A stretch of 64,000 nucleotides of DNA, from positions 1 to 64,000 of the forward strand of contig NZ_JAUFPS010000027.1 in the NCBI RefSeq assembly GCF_030409315.1, in the 5' to 3' direction. Under the pieces are notes generated by a model. That model was given only the letters and a program-made list of their open reading frames with translations, searched no databases and was not told the DNA's origin. A program made the position numbers and the translations under genes. Position 1 is the stretch's first letter, and every line of letters begins with the position of its first letter. This DNA comes from Mucilaginibacter flavus (GTDB lineage Bacteria; Bacteroidota; Bacteroidia; Sphingobacteriales; Sphingobacteriaceae). This document shows positions 52,754-60,643 of the stretch, in pieces.

Positions 52754-52931
52754 AGAATCAACAGTCAAGAATCAGGAATCAAGACTCTTTTGGAAGTAGG
52801 TTATAAATAAGATACAATCAAAGATATAGACAAATAAAGCATCAGGAGCAAAACATTGACGATGATGATGAACAGATAAAAAAGAGCGACAGGGAAAAAG
52901 TCTTAACTCTTGATTCTTGACTCTTGATTCT
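52754..52931. repeat. Imperfect 32-base inverted repeat after the adhesin operon
   Basis: The arm starting at 52754 and the arm ending at 52931 match as inverted repeats in 28 of 32 positions. Both are made of AATCAAG heptads, like the TATCAAG arms at 16589-16716. Confidence 0.75.
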
Positions 52932-52979
52932 CGCGAAGAAATAATTAATCAAATTAAATAATCCCTCAACACAAAAAAC

Positions 52980-53309
52980 ATGAATCACGACAGAGTTTCG
53001 CAAAGCAGACCACTGCTTAAAACCAAGGGTTTTTCAAACCTTCATTTGGAGATATTTGAATATATACTGATTGGCAAAACCAACCGCGAGATAAACCGAA
53101 TGTTGGGTTACACCCAACGCTCGCACGCGGTTGTTGATCATTCGCGCAAAGTGATGTATAAGCTACTGGCCATGGAAGATTTGCATCGGGCCGATTTTAC
53201 CGAGCGGGTGGCCTATCCCCGCAAATTTCAGTTTTGGTGGATGAAGCTGCTTGTGAAACATAAAGATGCATTAGTTTTTAAAGCCATAGCGGCAAAATTT
53301 TACGAATAG
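52980..53309 (+). CDS. Small LuxR-type helix-turn-helix protein
   Basis: The 109-residue protein has one DNA-binding-like domain (LHLEIFEYILIGKTNREINRMLGYTQRSHAVVDHSRKVMYKLL, quoted here as its ends LHLEIFEYIL and RKVMYKLL), similar to LuxR/GerE helix-turn-helix domains (E-I-F, GKTNREIN, RMLGY). It has no sensor domain. It may regulate the adhesin operon upstream or the NRPS gene downstream; a terminator directly follows it. Confidence 0.7.
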   Translation: MNHDRVSQSRPLLKTKGFSNLHLEIFEYILIGKTNREINRMLGYTQRSHAVVDHSRKVMYKLLAMEDLHRADFTERVAYPRKFQFWWMKLLVKHKDALVFKAIAAKFYE

Positions 53310-53330
53310 GTATGGATTTGGATAATAAGT

Positions 53331-53366
53331 AAAAGCCAGGCAAGTTTGATTGTACTGGCTTTTTTG
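53331..53366 (+). terminator. Terminator after the HTH gene
   Basis: AAAAGCCAG pairs with CTGGCTTTT around 15 bases and is followed by TTTGTTTT, 22 bases after the stop. Confidence 0.75.
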
Positions 53367-53480
53367 TTTTAGTTTTTTACGGCTTAAACCATCGGCATGA
53401 CTAATTGGTCATATTGGCGATATAGTTGTTAAAATATAAAACCTTATCCAAATTTAAATGTACTTTTCTGCAACCTATTT

Positions 53481-56400
53481 ATGATGATATCCAAAAGCTT
53501 GTTAACCGGCGTCGATATGCCGGAACTTATTAAAAACGAAACTGTTGCAGATATATTTAGAAATGCCGCTGCTCAACATCAATATAAAACCGCGCTTGTT
53601 TTTGGCAATAAGCAGGTAAGTTACGCGCAATTAAATGAATGGAGCGATTATATCGCTTACTTTATATCAACCCAAGGGATTGGCCCCGGACATTCCGTTG
53701 GCGTTTGGCATACCCGCGGGTTAGAATTGCATGCCGTAATTTTAGGTATTGTAAAATCGGGCGCGGCCTATGTTCCGCTTGATCGTGAAATGCCCGAAGA
53801 ACGCCTGCAGATTGTTTTGCAGGAGGTAGGAGCTTCAGCCTGTTTTAGTGATGGAGTGCCAAATCTTCCAATCCCGGTATTTACTGTACCTGCCATGCAG
53901 GAAAACTACGAGGAATTTACTTTGCCGGCTGGTCCTACAGCAAATGACCGGGCTTACGTGCTATACACATCTGGCAGTACCGGCAAGCCAAAGGGTATAC
54001 CGATACTGCATCGCAATATTTGCCACTTGATCCGCTCCGAACAAAATGTGATTGGTATTAAGGCTGATGACAGGGTTTACCAGGGTTTCTCCGTATCGTT
54101 TGATATGTGGTGCGAGGAAACTTACATCAGCTACCTGGCCGGTGCTACAATTTGGGTGGCCGATGCTACTACGGCAAAATCCATCGACGAGCTGAGCGAA
54201 ACTTTAAGACAGCAAAAGATCACCATTTTACATGCCGTACCCAGCTTATTGGCTGTAATTGATGATGATATTCCGTTACTGCGTATGGTTAATGCCGGTG
54301 GCGAAGCCTGTACAACCGCGGTTTTAAACCGGTGGAGCAAGCCCGGCAAAAACGTTTTTTATAACAGCTATGGGCCAACAGAAACTACGGTTACTTCAAC
54401 CATGGTGGCGCTGAAGCCCGGCGAAAAGATAACCATTAGCGGTCCGCTGCCGAACTATAATCTTGCGGTTATCGACCCTCAGTTTAACCTGTTACCGGTA
54501 GGGCAGCAGGGCGAATTGATTATTTCTGGCCCGGGGTTATGTGAAGGATACGTTAATCGCCCGGAACTGACTGCCGAAAAATTTCTGAGCAAACCGTCAT
54601 CATTAGTTGATTTGCCCGGCGACCGTATTTACCTGAGCGGCGATGCGGTAGTAATGCAGGCTGACGGCAGTATCGACTTTCACGGCCGCCTGGACGACCA
54701 GGTGAAACTGCGCGGTTACCGGATAGAACTGGGAGAAATTGAGGCTCGCCTAAACCAATTAGATGAAGTGGCAACGGCAGCGGTGGCGTTAAAAAAAGAT
54801 GCTACCGGGCAGGATCAAATGGTGGGTTATGTGACTTTAAAAGCCGGTTATGTATTGGAGGAACACCATGCCCGCACCAAATTGGCCGAGGTATTACCGC
54901 CTTATATGGTGCCTTTGGTTATTGTGGTGCTCGATAAACTACCACGCCTATCAAGCGGTAAAATAGATAGGAAAGGTTTACCGGTGCCACAGGCGTTGTT
55001 GGAGGTTAAAGCACAGGAAGAAGTAAAGATCAATGCTACCGATCCATTGGCCGTGAAGGTAATGGCCGGGTTAAACCATATTTTCCCCGGCAGGGAGATC
55101 ACGCCCGAATCTGATTTTTTTACAGATCTGGGTGGACATTCTTTACTGGCCGCAAGTTTTTCATCGTGGTTGAGGCAGGAGGCCGGCGTACAGCATGCAT
55201 CGTTAAAAGATATTTATACCAACAGGCCTGTTAAAAACCTCATCAATACATGGGAGGTTGCCGAAAAGGTTATTGAACAGAAAGCGCATGTAAAAAAAGA
55301 GCCTTTTCATGCCATATCATCATTGCGGTATTGGCTATGCGGCATTGCGCAGGGCTTTTCTTTATTGGTTATATACGGGCTATTTGCCATTCAAATTATT
55401 ATCCCTTACCTGGGCTATTATTACGTGGTGGCGGGTACAGAAAGCGGGCGGGATAACCGTACCGTAGCTTTAGTTACCGCTTTGTTTTTATATTGCCTGG
55501 TGCCACCGTTTTTATCGATGGTGGGTATAGCGGCTAAATGGCTGTTATTGGGCAGGGTTAAAGAGGGCGAACACCCGCTTTGGGGCTGGTATTATTTTAA
55601 ATATTGGTTGGTAGATAACCTGTTGAAATTATCTCCAGCGCAATTCATGAACGGAACCCCCATTTACCCTTTATATTTAAGGCTATTGGGAATGCGCATA
55701 GCTAAAGACGCGCAGATAAGCTCCATAACCGTAGGTGCTTATGACCTGGTACAGATTGACAGCGACGCCAGCCTTAGCTCGGGCGTGGTATTGGATAACG
55801 TTACGGTAGAGAATGGCCTCATTAAATTTACGAGTATAAAAATTGGTGCTCATGCTTATATAGGCAGCAACGCGGTAATATCGGGCAGCGGGGCTATGGA
55901 AGACTGGACCGAGTTGCAGGATCTGAGTCACCTGCAAAGCGGCAAAACCATTAAGGCTTATGAAGTTTGGAAAGGAAGCCCGGCCGAAAAATCGCACGAT
56001 GCCAAACCCGAAGAATTACCACAGCCATTCCAGGCTAAGTTTTTGAAAATTAAAACTTACGGCGTTTTATATTCATTGCTGCTTATTATTTTCCCGGTGG
56101 TGGTATTGCTGCCGCTGTTGCCCGTGATAGAAATCTTGAACTATTTGGACTTAAACGCGCCAGATTATAATTTCAGTTATTTTATCCATATACCGCTACT
56201 TACGCTGTTGTACATCGTGATTTATGCTTTTGAAACGGTGTTGTTATCAAGGTTGCTGTTATGGGGAATTAAACCAGGTACTTACCCGGTATATAGCAGC
56301 ACTTACGTACGTAAATGGCTATCAGATCAAATGATTTCTGTAGCACTTATTGTATTGCACCCGGTTTACGCTACCGTATTTGTTTCGTTTTTCTTTAGGA

Positions 56401-57461
56401 TGTTAGGAGCCAAAATTGGAAAAAATACCGAGATATCAACTGCAAGCAACGTAACACACACCATGCTTACCATCGGCAATGAATCATTCATTGCCGATGC
56501 GGTGACTTTGGGCGAGGAAGACATCCGGGCGCAAAGGCTTATCTTAAATAACACTACTATAGGTAACAGTAGTTTTGTGGGCAACAGCGCGCTAATTCCG
56601 CAAGGATATACCCTGGGCGATAACATGCTGATTGGGGTACTATCTGTACCACCTACCATTGAGCAGCAGGCCGATAACCCCTTGGGTGATTGGTTTGGCT
56701 CACCGGCTATCGCGTTGCCGCGCAGGCAAAGCAGCGGCGAGTATCCGGCATCGCTCACCACAACACCATCATGGGGGCGCAAAATTGCCCGTGGTACTAT
56801 TGAAACCATCCGCATCATTTTGCCAGAAACGGTAATCATTTGTTGTAGTGTGTTGTTGATAGCCTATTTTCACGATTTGCTTAAAGATCGTACGCCCATG
56901 CAAATCCTGGCACAGATGCCCAAACTGCCTTTTTATTACCTGTATTATATGGGCATGCCGGCCTTGCTGGTTACCGTGATTATGAAGTGGGTTTTTGTTG
57001 GCAAGTACAAGGTAGAACAAAAACCAATGTGGACGCATAAGGTTTGGCGCAGCGAAGCCGTAACCAGCACCTACGAAGCGCTGGCTGTTCCTTTCTTTTT
57101 AGAGTTTTTAAAAGGCACACCGTTTTTGCCTATGTTTTTAAGGTTGTTTGGTGTTAAAATAGGCAAACGCGTATGGCTTAATACTACCGATATTACCGAA
57201 CATGATATGGTTACCATTGGTGACGATGCCGCGTTGAACGAAGATTGTGGTCCGCAAACGCATTTGTTTGAAGACAGGGTGATGAAAGTAGGCACCGTAA
57301 GCATAGGCGCGCGTACCAGCATTGGTACCCGCAGCATTATTTTGTACGATACCCAAATTGGTGATGATGTGAAACTGGAACCTCTATCATTGATTATGAA
57401 AGGCGAGCAGCTTGCACCGGGAACCGAGTGGACAGGCAGCCCGATAAGGGCGTTGAGTTAA
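53481..57461 (+). CDS. Pls/PosA-like nonribosomal peptide synthetase (A-PCP-membrane domains)
   Basis: The 1326-residue protein has one adenylation domain (about 15-500: AYVLYTSGSTGKPKGIP, SYGPTETTVTS, YLSGDAV, LPRLSSGKIDRKG), a carrier domain with GGHSLLAA (phosphopantetheine Ser near 554), then three tandem segments of membrane helices plus a left-handed beta-helix/acyltransferase-like fold (starting about 620, 850 and 1110). This order and length match epsilon-poly-L-lysine synthase (Pls), which polymerises lysine without condensation domains of the usual kind. No thioesterase or other modules are present. Aligned to GrsA, the pocket reads D-M-E-H-V-A-S-V-T-K; the acidic Glu suggests a basic amino acid. 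Met codons at 53481, 53484 and 53517 are possible starts. Confidence 0.85.
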   Translation: MMISKSLLTGVDMPELIKNETVADIFRNAAAQHQYKTALVFGNKQVSYAQLNEWSDYIAYFISTQGIGPGHSVGVWHTRGLELHAVILGIVKSGAAYVPLDREMPEERLQIVLQEVGASACFSDGVPNLPIPVFTVPAMQENYEEFTLPAGPTANDRAYVLYTSGSTGKPKGIPILHRNICHLIRSEQNVIGIKADDRVYQGFSVSFDMWCEETYISYLAGATIWVADATTAKSIDELSETLRQQKITILHAVPSLLAVIDDDIPLLRMVNAGGEACTTAVLNRWSKPGKNVFYNSYGPTETTVTSTMVALKPGEKITISGPLPNYNLAVIDPQFNLLPVGQQGELIISGPGLCEGYVNRPELTAEKFLSKPSSLVDLPGDRIYLSGDAVVMQADGSIDFHGRLDDQVKLRGYRIELGEIEARLNQLDEVATAAVALKKDATGQDQMVGYVTLKAGYVLEEHHARTKLAEVLPPYMVPLVIVVLDKLPRLSSGKIDRKGLPVPQALLEVKAQEEVKINATDPLAVKVMAGLNHIFPGREITPESDFFTDLGGHSLLAASFSSWLRQEAGVQHASLKDIYTNRPVKNLINTWEVAEKVIEQKAHVKKEPFHAISSLRYWLCGIAQGFSLLVIYGLFAIQIIIPYLGYYYVVAGTESGRDNRTVALVTALFLYCLVPPFLSMVGIAAKWLLLGRVKEGEHPLWGWYYFKYWLVDNLLKLSPAQFMNGTPIYPLYLRLLGMRIAKDAQISSITVGAYDLVQIDSDASLSSGVVLDNVTVENGLIKFTSIKIGAHAYIGSNAVISGSGAMEDWTELQDLSHLQSGKTIKAYEVWKGSPAEKSHDAKPEELPQPFQAKFLKIKTYGVLYSLLLIIFPVVVLLPLLPVIEILNYLDLNAPDYNFSYFIHIPLLTLLYIVIYAFETVLLSRLLLWGIKPGTYPVYSSTYVRKWLSDQMISVALIVLHPVYATVFVSFFFRMLGAKIGKNTEISTASNVTHTMLTIGNESFIADAVTLGEEDIRAQRLILNNTTIGNSSFVGNSALIPQGYTLGDNMLIGVLSVPPTIEQQADNPLGDWFGSPAIALPRRQSSGEYPASLTTTPSWGRKIARGTIETIRIILPETVIICCSVLLIAYFHDLLKDRTPMQILAQMPKLPFYYLYYMGMPALLVTVIMKWVFVGKYKVEQKPMWTHKVWRSEAVTSTYEALAVPFFLEFLKGTPFLPMFLRLFGVKIGKRVWLNTTDITEHDMVTIGDDAALNEDCGPQTHLFEDRVMKVGTVSIGARTSIGTRSIILYDTQIGDDVKLEPLSLIMKGEQLAPGTEWTGSPIRALS

Positions 57462-57485
57462 TTACAAAACAATAAATAAAAGAAT

Positions 57486-57662
57486 ATGATTATTTTAAAA
57501 TCGGAGAAATTTGCATTGCATAGCCGCCTGGTGAGATTTGTTAATGAAAATAATATAAAGCGCGAGGATATATTGACTATAACTGATGGTCCGCAGAGTG
57601 TAGTGCTTTATTTTTATGCCGATTCTGAAACCGAAGAAATAACCCACGGTTTGTTTTCGTAA
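57486..57662 (+). CDS. 58-residue microprotein in the NRPS-GH8 operon
   Basis: An unrecognised small frame, starting MIILKSEKFALHSRLVRF and ending ETEEITHGLFS. It lies 24 bases after the NRPS stop and 9 bases before the GH8 start, all on the plus strand. It has amphipathic content, no signal peptide and no Cys. Its tight placement and mixed codon content suggest a real gene. Function unknown. Confidence 0.6.
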   Translation: MIILKSEKFALHSRLVRFVNENNIKREDILTITDGPQSVVLYFYADSETEEITHGLFS

Positions 57663-57671
57663 ATTCAGCTT

Positions 57672-58892
57672 ATGTTAAAAAAAAGGGTTTTGATAGGTTT
57701 AGCATTGTTGAACACTTTTGTTTCGCATGCACAAACTGTATCAAAACCCTTTCCGCAGCATGTAAAATACTTCGCGGGCGCTATCCTTCCCAATCATGTT
57801 AGCCGGCAAAAACTGGATAATACTGTGCTGTCTTTTTACCGCCAATGGCAAAGTAGATATGTAAAACCAGCCCAAACAAAGGGGCAAAGCTATATCTGGT
57901 TCGAGCGGCCCGGCGGTAATCAATGCGTATCAGAAGGGCAGGGTTACGGGATGATCATTACCGCGCTGATGGCCGGTGCCGATGCATCTGCCCAAACAAC
58001 TTTTAACGCCCTGTTTCGGTATTACCAGGCCCACCCTACCAAGGCGGGGCAACATTTAATGAGCTGGGCGCAGGATAACCGTGGTAAAAATAGAGATCAC
58101 TCTTCGGCTACGGATGGCGATATGGATATCGCGTATTCGCTTTTATTAGCCGATAAACAATGGGGAAGTAATGGCGCTATCAACTACCATAAGGAAGCCA
58201 AAGCTTTGCTGGTTGATATCATGAAGTACGAGATCAACCAAAAAAGCTTCACCATATTACTGAGCAACGAAACCGAGCCGGATAGTAAGGATTATTACGA
58301 TACCCGCACATCTGATTTTATGCCATCGCACTTTAAAGCATTCAAAATTGCCACCGGCGATGTTAGTTGGGATAAGGTTACCGCAAGTACGTATAGGTTG
58401 TTTGCCACCATGCAGCAAAAATACAGCCCCGATGCAGGCTTAGTGCCCGATTTTATCCAGCAGGTAAATCATAATCCGCATCCGGCCAAAGCCATGTACC
58501 TCGAATCGAAATATGATGGTTGCTATAATTACAATGCCTGCCGGGTACCATGGCGTGTAGCCGTTGATTATTTGTTATATGGCGATGCCCGGGCAAAGGC
58601 TTTTGTTGCGCCAATAAATACCTGGATCAAATCCACCACATCCGGCAATCCTGATAACATTTCGGCAGGTTATACTTTGGCCGGGAATGATTTGCCTACC
58701 CGGCATTTTGAAGCGTTAAGCTTTATAGCACCTTTTGCGGTAGCAGCCACCATCGATACTAAAAACCAGCAATGGCTTAACCATGTTTGGGATTACCTGG
58801 TTGGCTTTAAGCTACGGGATTATGATTATTATGATAACAGCATTAAGATGCTTGATATGATCATTTTAAGCGGGAATTATTGGAGGGTGTGA
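57672..58892 (+). CDS. Glycoside hydrolase family 8 protein, secreted
   Basis: The 406-residue enzyme has a signal peptide (KKRVLIGLALLNTFVSHAQ) and GH8 signatures: the proton-donor Glu in QCVSEGQGYGMII (near residue 88), the aspartate signature SSATDGDMDIAYSLLLADKQWG (as ATDGDMDIAYSLLLA, near 144-158) and WRVAVDYLLYG. GH8 enzymes cut beta-1,4-glucans, chitosan, xylan or exopolymers such as cellulose in bcs operons. Its position after the NRPS suggests processing of a surface polymer, but the substrate is not shown by the sequence. Confidence 0.9.
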   Translation: MLKKRVLIGLALLNTFVSHAQTVSKPFPQHVKYFAGAILPNHVSRQKLDNTVLSFYRQWQSRYVKPAQTKGQSYIWFERPGGNQCVSEGQGYGMIITALMAGADASAQTTFNALFRYYQAHPTKAGQHLMSWAQDNRGKNRDHSSATDGDMDIAYSLLLADKQWGSNGAINYHKEAKALLVDIMKYEINQKSFTILLSNETEPDSKDYYDTRTSDFMPSHFKAFKIATGDVSWDKVTASTYRLFATMQQKYSPDAGLVPDFIQQVNHNPHPAKAMYLESKYDGCYNYNACRVPWRVAVDYLLYGDARAKAFVAPINTWIKSTTSGNPDNISAGYTLAGNDLPTRHFEALSFIAPFAVAATIDTKNQQWLNHVWDYLVGFKLRDYDYYDNSIKMLDMIILSGNYWRV

Positions 58893-58902
58893 TTACATGA
58901 GC

Positions 58903-58935
58903 AAACTACACGGTATTTTAATAGTTGTGTAGTTT
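58903..58935. terminator. Hairpin between the converging GH8 and HTH genes
   Basis: AAACTACAC pairs perfectly with GTGTAGTTT around 15 bases. It lies just after the GH8 stop and just after the end of the minus-strand HTH gene, so it can serve both. Confidence 0.5.
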
Positions 58936-58941
58936 AACGAA

Positions 58942-59220
58942 TTAAATATTTGCGTGTTCCCGTGTGGTAAAAATAAGTGGCGCGCCAAGTTCAGCCTCTA
59001 ACTTGGCTAATGTTTTAAGTGTAAGGTTATGATTGCCTTTAAGCCATTTATTTATTTCTGAAGGTTTTTTGTTCATTTTTTTCGCCAGATCTTTTTGAGT
59101 ATAGCCGTTTTGCTGCATGAGTTCTTGTATCCTCACTACTATATCGGTATATTGTCTAACAAATATCCTTACCTCCTCGGGTGTTTCATCAAGTATTTTT
59201 TGTGCTACTTTACTTCTCAT
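58942..59220 (-). CDS. XRE-type helix-turn-helix antitoxin
   Basis: The 92-residue protein has an XRE/Cro-type domain (NGYTQKDLAKKMNKKPSEINKWLKG, split as YTQKDLAKKM and PSEINKWLKG, about residues 39-62). It is the second gene of a pair with 59225-59755 (4-base gap), the reverse order from most toxin-antitoxin systems but the usual order for HigBA-type pairs. It should bind and repress the shared promoter and neutralise the toxin. Confidence 0.82.
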   Translation of the reverse strand: MRSKVAQKILDETPEEVRIFVRQYTDIVVRIQELMQQNGYTQKDLAKKMNKKPSEINKWLKGNHNLTLKTLAKLEAELGAPLIFTTREHANI

Positions 59221-59224
59221 CTGT

Positions 59225-59755
59225 CTATAATATTATTTCATCTGAATGATCTGTCGAAATAATTTTTCTGTTTATTTCATCAATAATAATTTCGCCATCT
59301 TTTAATGCATCTTCAATCCTTTTGGCAAATTGACAAGCTTCTGCCCATTTTAAATGTAAATCGCCGCTTTCCTGATTGGTTCTTGCCGATTTAACGCCAC
59401 CGTTAAACAATACAACTAAATCATTTCGGTTATTTATGCGTAATGCATAAAGCCGCAACGGAAAATTAGGATAAGCAAACATGATTTGCCTTATTTTAAC
59501 TTTACCTGTATTCGGCAATCCTGTTACCAAATTTTCCGGGCGATTAAATAACGCATCAATAGCTCCATGATCATCACCAATACTATCCAACACAAAACTT
59601 AGAAGCTGTTGCGTAAATCGCTTCAATAAAGGAACATTATTATATTTATTAAAGAACTTATCGGTCTCGCTTTCTGTCGCATCATCCCATCTAACGGTAT
59701 AAAAAGTACACTTTTTACCTTCATCGTCCCAAACCTCTAATGTAAAGATATTCAC
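59225..59755 (-). CDS. Probable toxin of a HigBA-like pair
   Basis: The 176-residue protein has a central PLRLYALRINNRNDLVVLFNGGVKSA region typical of RelE/HigB-like (Gp49-type) toxins that pair with XRE antitoxins, embedded in extra N- and C-terminal parts; at 176 residues it is longer than ordinary HigB (~95-120). It is immediately upstream of an XRE gene. mRNA cleavage is the expected activity; not proven by the sequence. Confidence 0.7.
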   Translation of the reverse strand: MNIFTLEVWDDEGKKCTFYTVRWDDATESETDKFFNKYNNVPLLKRFTQQLLSFVLDSIGDDHGAIDALFNRPENLVTGLPNTGKVKIRQIMFAYPNFPLRLYALRINNRNDLVVLFNGGVKSARTNQESGDLHLKWAEACQFAKRIEDALKDGEIIIDEINRKIISTDHSDEIIL

Positions 59756-59936
59756 TTATAAGTTAATTTGAAATTTTATGTTGTTACAGTTTATAAAATA
59801 TGTCGATGCAGTGTCAACAATTGAACAATATATAATTCATCGGCCGATTTCATACTAATAATTCCAGGTTTATCTTCATCTTTTATTCACCAATATTTAT
59901 CCTAAATATGTTAATTTAGTTTTAAATCTAACCTGT

Positions 59937-60599
59937 ATGTTAAACCCGTTGTCGCTTAATCTTTCACAAAACCTGTATGGTAACGAGGTGTTAAAACTTT
60001 TGCTATCCGTAGTAGTGGGCTGCATTTTAGGGTTGGAACGTGAGGTAAGGGGCAAATCTGCCGGCTTCCGCACATTGGCATTAATCTGCTTTGGCGCGTC
60101 TGTTTTTACCATATGCTCCTACCTGTTAGGTGTTGAAGCCAATCGGGACCGTATTGCAGCCAACATTATTACCGGCGTAGGTTTTTTAGGGGCGGGCGTT
60201 ATTTTCAGGAATAATTCTTCCGTATCAGGTATTACCACCGCGGCATCCATCTGGATAGCGGCCGCGCTGGGTATGCTGATAGGCATAGGCGAATACATGC
60301 TTGCCGGTGTGTCGCTGTTAATGTCGTTATTTATACTTTACGCGCTGGATTTTATACAACTGTGGATAGATGACCGGTTTCAGCACCGTAATTACACCCT
60401 GATATTCAGGAGCGAAGATCAATCGATCCTGGTGACCGACGAGCTGAGCAAACTTCAGTTAAAATGCAGGTACACCAAAACCCTCCGAACCGATTCCCAG
60501 ATCCGTTTCCAGGGGACAATATCCGGTCGCGAAACCAATTTAAAACTGTTTAACGATTGGCTGCTCAAACAGAGTTTTATATACTCAGTTGAGTGGTAA
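59937..60599 (+). CDS. MgtC/SapB family inner-membrane protein
   Basis: The 220-residue protein has four to five N-terminal membrane helices with the family motifs GCILGLEREVRGKSAGFRT (split over residues 28-46), LICFGASVFTICSY and ITGVGFLGAGVIFR, and a small soluble C-terminal domain. MgtC proteins influence magnesium homeostasis and F-ATPase activity. It is followed after 44 bases by the DUF2252 gene. Confidence 0.92.
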   Translation: MLNPLSLNLSQNLYGNEVLKLLLSVVVGCILGLEREVRGKSAGFRTLALICFGASVFTICSYLLGVEANRDRIAANIITGVGFLGAGVIFRNNSSVSGITTAASIWIAAALGMLIGIGEYMLAGVSLLMSLFILYALDFIQLWIDDRFQHRNYTLIFRSEDQSILVTDELSKLQLKCRYTKTLRTDSQIRFQGTISGRETNLKLFNDWLLKQSFIYSVEW

Positions 60600-60643
60600 C
60601 CTCCCATTAAAGTAATCACCTAAATCATCTTAATATCTAACGC

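Noticed and set aside
52980..53309. Transposase or integrase fragment
   Set aside because: The HTH pattern fits LuxR-type domains and no catalytic DDE/DEDD or tyrosine recombinase residues are found.
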